DNA from: Elusimicrobiota bacterium
Lineage (GTDB): Bacteria > Elusimicrobiota > Elusimicrobia > Elusimicrobiales > Elusimicrobiaceae
NCBI GenBank assembly: GCA_023393825.1
Contig: JAEXBW010000048.1
Location: 1 to 6,137 of the forward strand
DNA: 6,137 bases
Reading direction: 5' to 3'
The notes under the pieces were generated by a model. The model did no database searches and was not told the DNA's origin. It worked only from the letters and a program-made list of their open reading frames with translations. Below are positions 1-5,333 of this stretch, piece by piece (positions within the stretch are counted from its first letter, which is position 1; every line of letters begins with the position of its first letter). The position numbers and the translations under genes were made by a program.

Positions 1-489
1 AACACAAAAGATAATACGCCTGCAATCGTTCACATAAGTTTTTGCAAAGGCGACAAGTTAAAACTTACTCTTTTGCTAAAGGGCGCAGGCGCGGAAAATA
101 TGAGCGCGTTAAAAATGTTCGCGCCTTGCAGCGATATTGCGGATATTAAAAAATTTATTTTACACACTGTTAAATCCGCAGGGGCAAAGGCCTGCCCGCC
201 GCTTGTAATAGGCGTCGGCATAGGCGGCAACTTTGAGCAATGTCCGCTTCTTGCCAAAAAAGCTTTAACGCGCACGGCAGGCAAAAATAATAAAGATAAA
301 AGATACGCCGCGCTGGAGCTGGAACTTTTGGCGGCAATTAACGCGCTTAACATAGGCCCGCAGGGGCTTGGCGGCAAAACAACCGCGCTTGCCGTAAATA
401 TAGAATTTGCACCCTGCCACATGGCCTCGCTGCCCGTTGCGGTTAACATAGGCTGCCACAGCAACCGCCATATAACAAAAATTTTATGA
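1..489 (+). CDS. Class I fumarate hydratase, alpha subunit (3' part, partial)
   Basis: This is the C-terminal 162 residues of the alpha (N-terminal-domain) subunit of an iron-sulfur class I hydro-lyase, most likely fumarase, which interconverts fumarate and malate in the cytoplasm. The reading frame is open from base 1, so the true start lies upstream of the window; internal TTG or ATG codons such as the TTG at 73 should not be taken as starts. Visible family landmarks are the GAGAENMSALKM segment, a CPP motif (Cys codon 193-195) followed by VGIGGNFEQ, then GPQGLGGKTTA, and near the end CHMASLPVAVN. By family knowledge the CPP cysteine is probably one of three ligands of the catalytic [4Fe-4S] cluster; the other two would be in the missing part. 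The stop overlaps the start of the beta subunit gene (ATGA). L-tartrate dehydratase alpha is the main alternative, since the families are hard to separate from a fragment. Confidence 0.92.
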   Translation, partial: NTKDNTPAIVHISFCKGDKLKLTLLLKGAGAENMSALKMFAPCSDIADIKKFILHTVKSAGAKACPPLVIGVGIGGNFEQCPLLAKKALTRTAGKNNKDKRYAALELELLAAINALNIGPQGLGGKTTALAVNIEFAPCHMASLPVAVNIGCHSNRHITKIL

Positions 490-1001
490 TACACCTTAAA
501 ACGCCGCTTACACTTAAAGATTTATCCGCCCTTAAAGCAGGGGAGGAAGTGCTTTTAAGCGGCGTTATTTACGCTATGCGCGACAAAGCGCACCAGCAAA
601 TGCTTAAAGAAAAGGCCCTTCCGCTGGACCTTAAAGGCCAAATTATTTACTATATGGGGCCTTCTCCGACGAGGCCAAACCGCGTTTGCGGCAGCTGCGG
701 CCCCACAACCAGCGCCCGTATGGATAAGTTTACCCCGAAAATAATTACAAAAACGGGTATAATTTGTATTATAGGAAAAGGGGCGCGCAGCGTACGCGTT
801 GCTAAAAGTATGCGCGGACGCGTTGTTTATATGCTTGCGTACTCAGGTTTTGGCGCTTTAATTGCTAAATGCGTAAAAAGCAGCCAAGCAGTTTGTTATC
901 CGCAGTTAGATGCGGAAGCTGTTTTTAAATTAGAAGTCAGCCGTCTGCCGCTTATAGTGGCGCAGGACATAAACGGCGCGAACATTTACGGAGGTTGTTA
1001 A
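486..1001 (+). CDS. Class I fumarate hydratase, beta subunit
   Basis: The gene encodes a 171-residue protein of normal length for the separate beta (C-terminal-domain) subunit of two-subunit class I fumarase, which pairs with the alpha subunit encoded just upstream. Family motifs are the LSGVIYAMRDKAH segment (residues 24-36), YYMGPSPTRP (55-64), the substrate-binding GPTTSARMD (72-80), IGKG (96-99), GALIAKCVK (123-131) and a C-terminal LPLIVAQDINGANIY. The ATG at 486 overlaps the alpha stop by four bases and has no Shine-Dalgarno of its own, so translation is probably coupled, giving equal subunit amounts. One oddity is a CGSCG stretch (Cys68 and Cys71) where, from memory, the family usually has GSAG. 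Tartrate dehydratase beta cannot be strictly excluded. Confidence 0.93.
   Translation: MIHLKTPLTLKDLSALKAGEEVLLSGVIYAMRDKAHQQMLKEKALPLDLKGQIIYYMGPSPTRPNRVCGSCGPTTSARMDKFTPKIITKTGIICIIGKGARSVRVAKSMRGRVVYMLAYSGFGALIAKCVKSSQAVCYPQLDAEAVFKLEVSRLPLIVAQDINGANIYGGC
990..994 (+). promoter_or_regulatory. Ribosome binding site of the lipoprotein gene
   Basis: A GGAGG core lies 7 nt before the ATG at 1002, inside the last codons of the fumarase beta gene. It is a strong Shine-Dalgarno and supports the choice of start. It also shows that the lipoprotein does not depend solely on read-through coupling, although the ATG directly abuts the preceding TAA. Confidence 0.8.
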
Positions 1002-1571
1002 ATGAAGAACTTTTTTAAAATTTTCACTATTTTATTTGCCGCTGTTATAGTTGCGGGTTGTTTTAAGACGCAAAAATACGGCCCGGACGAAGAACCTTAC
1101 AACAGGTCTAAACGCGCTACATACGAGAGAAAAATAAGATACTCCGTAATGGTTCCGTTTATGTACGAAGGCACTTTTTACGCCTATTACGCTTTGGGTA
1201 AAAAGATAACCAATGCCGACTTAAAAGGTTTTTACGAGGCCGAATTTACCAACGGCCCAAAAGCAGGCCAGCTTATCAAAACAAAAGACATAATAGTTAA
1301 AACTGTTCCCGCCGCCGCGTCTGACCTTAAAAGAGGTATGGTTGTTATAGTTAACCACTGGGACCCTAAAGTTCACGACGAAAACTCCCGCGTGGATATG
1401 TGGCGCAAAGGCGTTGTCTATAACTTAGATAAACTTGGCGACGGGCTTGTTATGTTGGAATTCCCTCACGACAAAAACGATTTTATGGCCACAAAAGAAA
1501 CTTACAGATTAGACAGCGTAAGGCTTATTGTAAACCCGCAGGTCAGGGACCCGCGCGTATTTTTGGACTAA
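1002..1571 (+). CDS. Predicted outer-membrane lipoprotein of unknown function
   Basis: A 189-residue protein with a lipoprotein signal: Lys2 and Lys6, a hydrophobic stretch to residue 16, and the lipobox VAGC at 17-20, so lipidation at Cys20 is predicted. The residue after the cysteine is Phe, not Asp, which under the E. coli rule favours the outer membrane. I do not recognise the family. The mature part is rich in beta-prone, aromatic segments and has no further membrane segment. The C-terminal half (about residues 108-177) reads as alternating short strands with GMVVIVN, GVVYNLD and GLVMLEF, reminiscent of a small SH3/Tudor-like barrel; that is a guess from pattern only. The start is supported by the GGAGG at 990-994. 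The gene sits flush after fumarase beta and 6 nt before a predicted outer-membrane barrel gene, so the two may be functional partners. Confidence 0.85.
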   Translation: MKNFFKIFTILFAAVIVAGCFKTQKYGPDEEPYNRSKRATYERKIRYSVMVPFMYEGTFYAYYALGKKITNADLKGFYEAEFTNGPKAGQLIKTKDIIVKTVPAAASDLKRGMVVIVNHWDPKVHDENSRVDMWRKGVVYNLDKLGDGLVMLEFPHDKNDFMATKETYRLDSVRLIVNPQVRDPRVFLD

Positions 1572-1577
1572 ATAAAA

Positions 1578-2282
1578 ATGACAAAAAAAATCGTATTGCT
1601 TTTGGCGGCCCTGCTGGTAACCCTGTTGCCCTGCAAGGGCTTTGCCGTTAAAAGCGATACTTATTTTATAGATACTCCCACGGCGGAAATTGCCCCGCTG
1701 AGAACCTTGGGCGTTACCACCAGAATGTTTACGCAGGGCGGTGTGCTTTCTTATTTTGATTTCACCGTCTTGGACAGGCTTAGCATAGGCTCGTCTTTTA
1801 CTTTTGAACACCTTATAGGCACTAATGACGAGAAGATAAAGATACTCGCGCCTTCTTTGCAATTAAAGTTTAGGTTTTACGACGGGGCGGAATATGTGCC
1901 TGCGCTTGCTATGGGGTTTGATAATCAGGGTTTTCACTACGACCACCATGCTGATAAATATACGCAGGTTGGCAAAGGGTTTTACATTGTCGGCACTAAA
2001 GAAGTATTTTTGCCGGGCCTTATAGTAAACCCGGGGCTTAATGTTACGGCGAACGGATTTGAGTTTGATAAACTCTCGGGCTTTATAAGCGCGCAGTATA
2101 ATGTAAGGGACATAGTTTCTTTTATGACGGAATGGGACGACTTGCATTCAATACGTCATTCCCGCCTTAACAGCGGAGTAAGAATTTATATTACCGATGC
2201 GTTTTCCTTAGACGTGGCCTTAAGGGATTATAACCACAAGGCGGAACGTATAGCGCAGGTAAAATATACTTGTAATTTGTAG
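1578..2282 (+). CDS. Predicted outer-membrane beta-barrel protein, YjbH-like
   Basis: A 234-residue protein with a Sec signal peptide (Lys3-Lys4, hydrophobic 5-17, likely cleavage after Ala23 in GFA). A lipobox at LLPC (16-19) is unlikely because Pro precedes the Cys. The mature protein is a run of alternating amphipathic strands separated by short turns, as in outer-membrane barrels. Its phrasing (PTAEIAPLRTLGVTTR near residues 34-49, GGVLSYFDFTVLDRLSIG, then PALAMGFDNQG at about 108-118, GKGFYIVGTKEVF, and a final VALRDYNHKAERIAQVKY) resembles YjbH-type proteins linked to exopolysaccharide loci. That family call is from memory of the pattern, not a search, and this protein is much shorter than E. 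coli YjbH. The last residues are TCNL rather than the aromatic C-terminus typical of BAM substrates. No clear Shine-Dalgarno precedes the ATG, which lies 6 nt after the lipoprotein stop, suggesting coupled translation. Confidence 0.78.
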   Translation: MTKKIVLLLAALLVTLLPCKGFAVKSDTYFIDTPTAEIAPLRTLGVTTRMFTQGGVLSYFDFTVLDRLSIGSSFTFEHLIGTNDEKIKILAPSLQLKFRFYDGAEYVPALAMGFDNQGFHYDHHADKYTQVGKGFYIVGTKEVFLPGLIVNPGLNVTANGFEFDKLSGFISAQYNVRDIVSFMTEWDDLHSIRHSRLNSGVRIYITDAFSLDVALRDYNHKAERIAQVKYTCNL

Positions 2283-2313
2283 TGCGGAGATAGGGCAAAA
2301 TAAGGCCCTGTTC

Positions 2314-2318
2314 GGAGG
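2314..2318 (+). promoter_or_regulatory. Ribosome binding site of the HAMP protein gene
   Basis: GGAGG, extended as GGAGGAAAG, ends 10 nt before the ATG at 2329. It is the strongest Shine-Dalgarno in the window and fixes the start. It lies in the 46-nt gap 2283-2328, the only intergenic gap longer than 6 nt. I see no convincing -35/-10 pair in that gap, so continued read-through from upstream is as likely as a new promoter. Confidence 0.75.
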
Positions 2319-2328
2319 AAAGTAAAAG

Positions 2329-2790
2329 ATGTTTGATAACGCAAAAGTAAAATTTCAAAGGAAAATAATTTTTATTAAAAGGGGATTGCAGCTTAAATTT
2401 GTTGCTTTCGTGTTGCTTTCCGTTTTGTTTGGAATGACTTTGCTTACTTACGAATTTCTCTCTTTGGTAGAAGATATTTTTGCCAATCACCCCGTTTTGC
2501 TGCAAGTTTTTTTTGAGGAAGGTTCCTCTCTGCTGTTTGTTTTTATAATTAAAGTTGTTATTTGTTTTGCCATATTGGCACTTTTAACTGCGGTAATTTC
2601 CAATAAAGTGGCGGGGCCGCTTTACAGGTTTGAAACGGCTTGCAAGGCTGTGGCTAAAGGGGATTTTTCCACAAGAGTTAAACTGAGAGATGGCGACTCC
2701 ATGCGCGAGCTTGAAACTGATTTTAACGAGATGATGGATACCGTCCAAAACGAAATAAAGGCTTGTAAAGGGGAAAAACATAATGATTAA
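2329..2790 (+). CDS. Two-TM inner-membrane protein ending in a HAMP domain
   Basis: A 153-residue membrane protein. A basic N-terminus (residues 7-23) is followed by TM1 at about 22-45, a short loop of roughly 20 residues that would face the periplasm, TM2 at about 68-90, and a HAMP domain at about 92-143. HAMP features visible are AGPL with Pro97, KGDFSTRVKLRDGD (110-123), and MRELETDFNEMMDTV (125-139). HAMP domains relay conformational signals across the membrane in histidine kinases and chemoreceptors. Here the protein stops about ten residues after HAMP, so there is no kinase, cyclase or methyl-accepting output domain, and the loop is too small for a normal sensor domain. Its reading frame overlaps the TolC-family gene by 8 bases (ATGATTAA), so the two are probably translated together. 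The function is unknown; a partner output protein encoded elsewhere is possible. Confidence 0.86.
   Translation: MFDNAKVKFQRKIIFIKRGLQLKFVAFVLLSVLFGMTLLTYEFLSLVEDIFANHPVLLQVFFEEGSSLLFVFIIKVVICFAILALLTAVISNKVAGPLYRFETACKAVAKGDFSTRVKLRDGDSMRELETDFNEMMDTVQNEIKACKGEKHND
2767..2773 (+). promoter_or_regulatory. Ribosome binding site of the TolC-family gene
   Basis: AAAGGGG ends 9 nt before the ATG at 2783 and lies within the last codons of the HAMP gene. It is a moderate purine-rich Shine-Dalgarno that supports the ATG at 2783 as the start, giving a complete signal peptide. Confidence 0.55.
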
Positions 2791-4081
2791 AAAGCTTTCT
2801 GTTTTCTTTTGTATGATTTTGTTTTGCGCCGCGCTTTTGCCCGCGCAAAAATACAGAATAAAATATTCCGCCGACGAAAAAGACCCTCTCTCTCTTGAAA
2901 ATGCCATAAGGCTCGCCTTGGAAAATAATTACGACCTTTTGCTTACGGAGCAAGATGTGGTTATAGCCGAGCAACGCCTTAAAGAAGCTAAATTTTTATA
3001 CCTCCCGCAGATAAGCGTTAATGCGGGCGCAACCGCGTATAACTTGGATTATTCCACCGTTCTGCCCGAAAACTTGGGCTTAAGGCTTATCCACCCCCAA
3101 CCCAAAAATAGTAATGATTTATTTTACGGCGTCGGCGTTTTGGCTATGCAATATCTTTACACGGGCGGGCGCACATCCAGCACGGTAAGCCTTGCCAATG
3201 CCGCTTTAAAAGAAGCTATGAGTCGCTATGAAGGCGTAAAATCCTCAACCATCTATCAGGTTAAAGAAGTATTTTTTAACTATCTGTTTTTGCAGCGCAA
3301 AAAAAGTTTGATAGACGACATTGTTAAGCGCGCGGGGGAAGTTTCCTCCACCGCAAAATTAAAACCGTGGGAACGTATTTTGGCGCAGGCACAGATGGCT
3401 GCCCTTCGCAGCGAAGCTAATATAGCGGAAGAAGAACTTACGGCGGCGCATCTTAAACTTTTAAAAACTTTAAATAAAGAACTTAACAGCAGGGTTTTGG
3501 TTTCAGGCGATTTTGAATATAAACCCATAGATGTTGATTTGGCTAAAGTAACGCTTTGGGCCATGGAATACAGACCCGAGCTTAAAAGCGCGCTTTACAA
3601 ATTGGAAATGGATAATATTGCAGTAAAACTTTCCCTTGCCAAAAGATACCCCGACGTTATGTTGGGCGCGTCTTACGACAGGCTGGGCAATGATAATTTG
3701 GAAGACGAGAACTTTCAGTTAACATTAGCCTTAAAATTGCCAATAGGCTATGACTACGGCACGCAGATAAAACAAAAACGCGCAGAGCAGCGCCAGACGG
3801 TTTTAAAGCGCGCCGCGATAGAAGACGGCATTCGTATGCAGGTTACGGAAGCTTATAATAATTTACTTTTTTGGCAGAAGGAAACATCCTCCAGAATACA
3901 AACCTGGGACGCAATCAACAAAGAACTTGGCAGTATAGAGTCGCAACAATTAAGCAAAGAAGAAAAACTTAAAGCCTTTGAATATTATTATAAAGCGGGG
4001 GTAGGATATCTTGAAGGCATAAAGCAGCACATGCTCGCCGTGGCCCAGCTTGAACTTGCCGTCGGCCAAGACATCCGTTAA
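2783..4081 (+). CDS. TolC-family outer-membrane channel protein
   Basis: A 432-residue outer-membrane factor that would trimerise into a channel-tunnel spanning outer membrane and periplasm for efflux or type I secretion. A Sec signal peptide (Lys3-Lys4, hydrophobic 5-20) is probably cleaved after Ala21. The two structural repeats of the family are visible. In the first, LSLENAIRLALENNYDLLL (36-54) and the helix ending LPQISVNAGA (74-83) are followed by a strand with QYLYTGGR (123-130), then a long helix to about 230. The second starts near MEYRPELKSALYKLE (261-275), has YPDVMLGASYD (289-299) and LTLALKLPIGYDYG (313-326), then a long coiled helix to the end. Length is normal for the family. 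It overlaps the HAMP gene by 8 bases and is followed 6 nt later by the patatin gene. No adaptor, RND or ABC gene lies in the window, so the pump partner and substrate are unknown. Confidence 0.9.
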   Translation: MIKKLSVFFCMILFCAALLPAQKYRIKYSADEKDPLSLENAIRLALENNYDLLLTEQDVVIAEQRLKEAKFLYLPQISVNAGATAYNLDYSTVLPENLGLRLIHPQPKNSNDLFYGVGVLAMQYLYTGGRTSSTVSLANAALKEAMSRYEGVKSSTIYQVKEVFFNYLFLQRKKSLIDDIVKRAGEVSSTAKLKPWERILAQAQMAALRSEANIAEEELTAAHLKLLKTLNKELNSRVLVSGDFEYKPIDVDLAKVTLWAMEYRPELKSALYKLEMDNIAVKLSLAKRYPDVMLGASYDRLGNDNLEDENFQLTLALKLPIGYDYGTQIKQKRAEQRQTVLKRAAIEDGIRMQVTEAYNNLLFWQKETSSRIQTWDAINKELGSIESQQLSKEEKLKAFEYYYKAGVGYLEGIKQHMLAVAQLELAVGQDIR

Positions 4082-4087
4082 CGCCTG

Positions 4088-5038
4088 ATGAAGTTAAAAA
4101 CAGCGATATTATTATCAGCCTTTTTATTCTCTCTTACAAACCTGCACGCGCTTACGCCCAAGCAGGAAGACGCTGTTTTGCGCGAATTTTTGTGGGGGGA
4201 ATTTACCGCGCTGCCCAAAAACGAACGCCCTAAAATAGGCGTAACATTATCTGCGGGCGGCAGCAGGGGATTTTCCCATATCGGCGCATTGGAAGTATTA
4301 AGAGTAAGCGGATTACCGATAGATTATATGTCAGGCACGTCTATGGGCTGCATAGTAGGCTCTCTGTTTGCCGCAGGCTTGCCGCAGGATAAACTTACCG
4401 CCGTCGCTACAAACCCCAGCCTTTCCTCCATCTCTAAAGACTTAACTTTGCTTGGCGTGGTAAGGTATTTATTTGGCAATAAATTATTTTCTTCCCAAAA
4501 TTTTGAAGATTTTATTTCCGACAAAATCGGCTCCGTTTATTTTGAAGACTTAAACACTCCCTTTTCTTGCGTCGCCGCCGATATTAAGACGGGCGAAAAA
4601 GTGGTTTTTGCCAGCGGCCCCGTTGCTTTAGGCGTAAGGGCAAGTATGAATTTACCGGGTATTTTTGAACCTGTCCAGTACCGCCAGCGCTACCTTGTTG
4701 ACGGCGGCGTTGTGGACTATATGCCCGTGGACGTGGTAAAAGATATGGGCGCGGACTGGGTGCTTGCGTTGTTTGCCCTGCCCGATTATTCTAAAGAAGT
4801 TCCCTCTACAATTTTGGGATATATTTTGAGAACGGGCGATTTAAGAGGCGCGTTTTTGACGCAGAATTCCGAAAAGAACGCAAACTTTTTAATAGCGTCG
4901 CGCGTGGGTGATATAGACTCTCTTGATCCTTCGCAATCCTTAACCGCGGTGGAGATAGGTGCAAAGACGACATACGGTTCCCTTGAAGATATGAAGGAAA
5001 ATTTACTTTTATTCAGCGTGGCTTATGTACTTAAATAG
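4088..5038 (+). CDS. Patatin-like phospholipase with signal peptide
   Basis: A 316-residue serine lipid hydrolase of the patatin/RssA type. The N-terminal 21 residues form a Sec signal peptide (Lys2, Lys4, hydrophobic 6-16, likely cleavage after HA at 20-21), so the enzyme should act in the periplasm or at the outer membrane, unlike cytoplasmic RssA-type members. The catalytic set is complete: oxyanion-hole GGSRG at 57-61, nucleophile Ser85 in GTSMG (83-87), the conserved RASMNLPGIFEP segment (184-195), and the catalytic Asp205 in DGG (205-207). By family knowledge it would hydrolyse acyl esters of phospholipids using the Ser-Asp dyad. There is no room for the POTRA and barrel modules of PlpD-type autotransporters. 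The ATG lies 6 nt after the TolC-family stop with no evident Shine-Dalgarno, implying coupled translation. The 3' end overlaps the TPR gene by 14 bases. Substrate is unknown. Confidence 0.93.
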   Translation: MKLKTAILLSAFLFSLTNLHALTPKQEDAVLREFLWGEFTALPKNERPKIGVTLSAGGSRGFSHIGALEVLRVSGLPIDYMSGTSMGCIVGSLFAAGLPQDKLTAVATNPSLSSISKDLTLLGVVRYLFGNKLFSSQNFEDFISDKIGSVYFEDLNTPFSCVAADIKTGEKVVFASGPVALGVRASMNLPGIFEPVQYRQRYLVDGGVVDYMPVDVVKDMGADWVLALFALPDYSKEVPSTILGYILRTGDLRGAFLTQNSEKNANFLIASRVGDIDSLDPSQSLTAVEIGAKTTYGSLEDMKENLLLFSVAYVLK

Positions 5039-5333
5039 AACATTAATATTTATTATTTTATTCTCCTTCGCTTCTCCTGCGCAGGCTTTCTTTTTTAAGG
5101 AAAGCCGCCAGCAAAAGAAGATGCTTGCCGACGCCAGCGCCGCCTACGAACTGGGCGACTACCGCACCGCGGTGGAGATAACGCAGGAATTCCTTTTAAA
5201 AAACGCTGGCAAGCATAATGCCAAAGACGCTTATGTAATGTTGGGCAACTCTTATAAAGCTATGGGGCAGTATGATAAAGCTTTGCTTAAATATAACGAA
5301 GCCATTGAGTTTTACCCCAAGGACGGGATTTGA
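5025..5333 (+). CDS. Secreted TPR protein, N-terminal part (probably split by a frameshift)
   Basis: A 102-residue product with a Sec signal peptide (Arg5, hydrophobic 7-15, cleavage after AQA at 19-21), then tetratricopeptide repeats. A degenerate repeat starts near residue 38 (ASAAYELGDYRTAVEI), and a canonical one covers about 69-98 (AYVMLGNSYKAMGQYDKALLKYNEAI, then FYP). The frame stops abruptly at Ile102, exactly between two repeats. The next reading frame continues the repeats in perfect 34-residue register if one base is added, so this is probably the 5' part of a single 320-residue gene. TPR superhelices act as protein-interaction scaffolds; with this signal peptide it would act in the periplasm. 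The ATG lies within the patatin gene, overlapping it by 14 bases, and has no clear Shine-Dalgarno. A genuine short protein is possible but less likely. Confidence 0.8.
   Translation: MYLNRTLIFIILFSFASPAQAFFFKESRQQKKMLADASAAYELGDYRTAVEITQEFLLKNAGKHNAKDAYVMLGNSYKAMGQYDKALLKYNEAIEFYPKDGI
5319..5323 (+). promoter_or_regulatory. Possible internal ribosome binding site for the second TPR frame
   Basis: AAGGA lies 9 nt before the ATG at 5333. With the TGATG stop/start overlap it could allow re-initiation of the downstream TPR frame. It may equally be chance, because these bases encode Pro-Lys-Asp at the end of a TPR repeat, a common sequence at that point. Confidence 0.3.

Noticed and set aside
73..75. 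TTG as a start for the fumarase alpha gene
   Set aside because: The frame is open to base 1 and the upstream residues (NTPAIVHISF and onward) match the fumarase family, so the gene simply begins before the window.
30..494. Long minus-strand open frame opposite the fumarase alpha gene
   Set aside because: The plus-strand frame has clear fumarase motifs; the minus frame is low-complexity, rich in Ala, Ser and Leu, and recognisably a shadow.
758..763. TATAAT matching a -10 promoter element
   Set aside because: It lies inside the fumarase beta coding region, and no TTGACA-like -35 is present 16-18 nt upstream.
1623..1634. Lipobox at LLPC in the barrel protein
   Set aside because: Pro at -1 is not tolerated by lipoprotein signal peptidase, and a normal Sec cleavage site (GFA) follows four residues later.
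1628..1643. GCCCT-GCA-AGGGC mini palindrome in the barrel signal-peptide region
   Set aside because: A 5-bp stem in coding sequence with no supporting context; expected by chance.
1509..2147. Minus-strand open frames opposite the lipoprotein end and barrel gene
   Set aside because: No family features and a very basic, Tyr/Arg/Lys-rich composition typical of antisense shadows; the plus-strand genes have signal peptides and fit the operon spacing.
2291..2310. Small inverted repeat AGGGC...GCCCT in the gap before the HAMP gene
   Set aside because: Only 5 bp with an 8-nt loop and no following T run; too weak to call a terminator or a regulatory hairpin.
4943..5180. Exact 15-base repeat (ACCGCGGTGGAGATA) at 4943-4957 and 5166-5180
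   Set aside because: Both copies encode Thr-Ala-Val-Glu-Ile in otherwise unrelated genes with no flanking similarity; most likely codon-bias coincidence rather than a repeat element.
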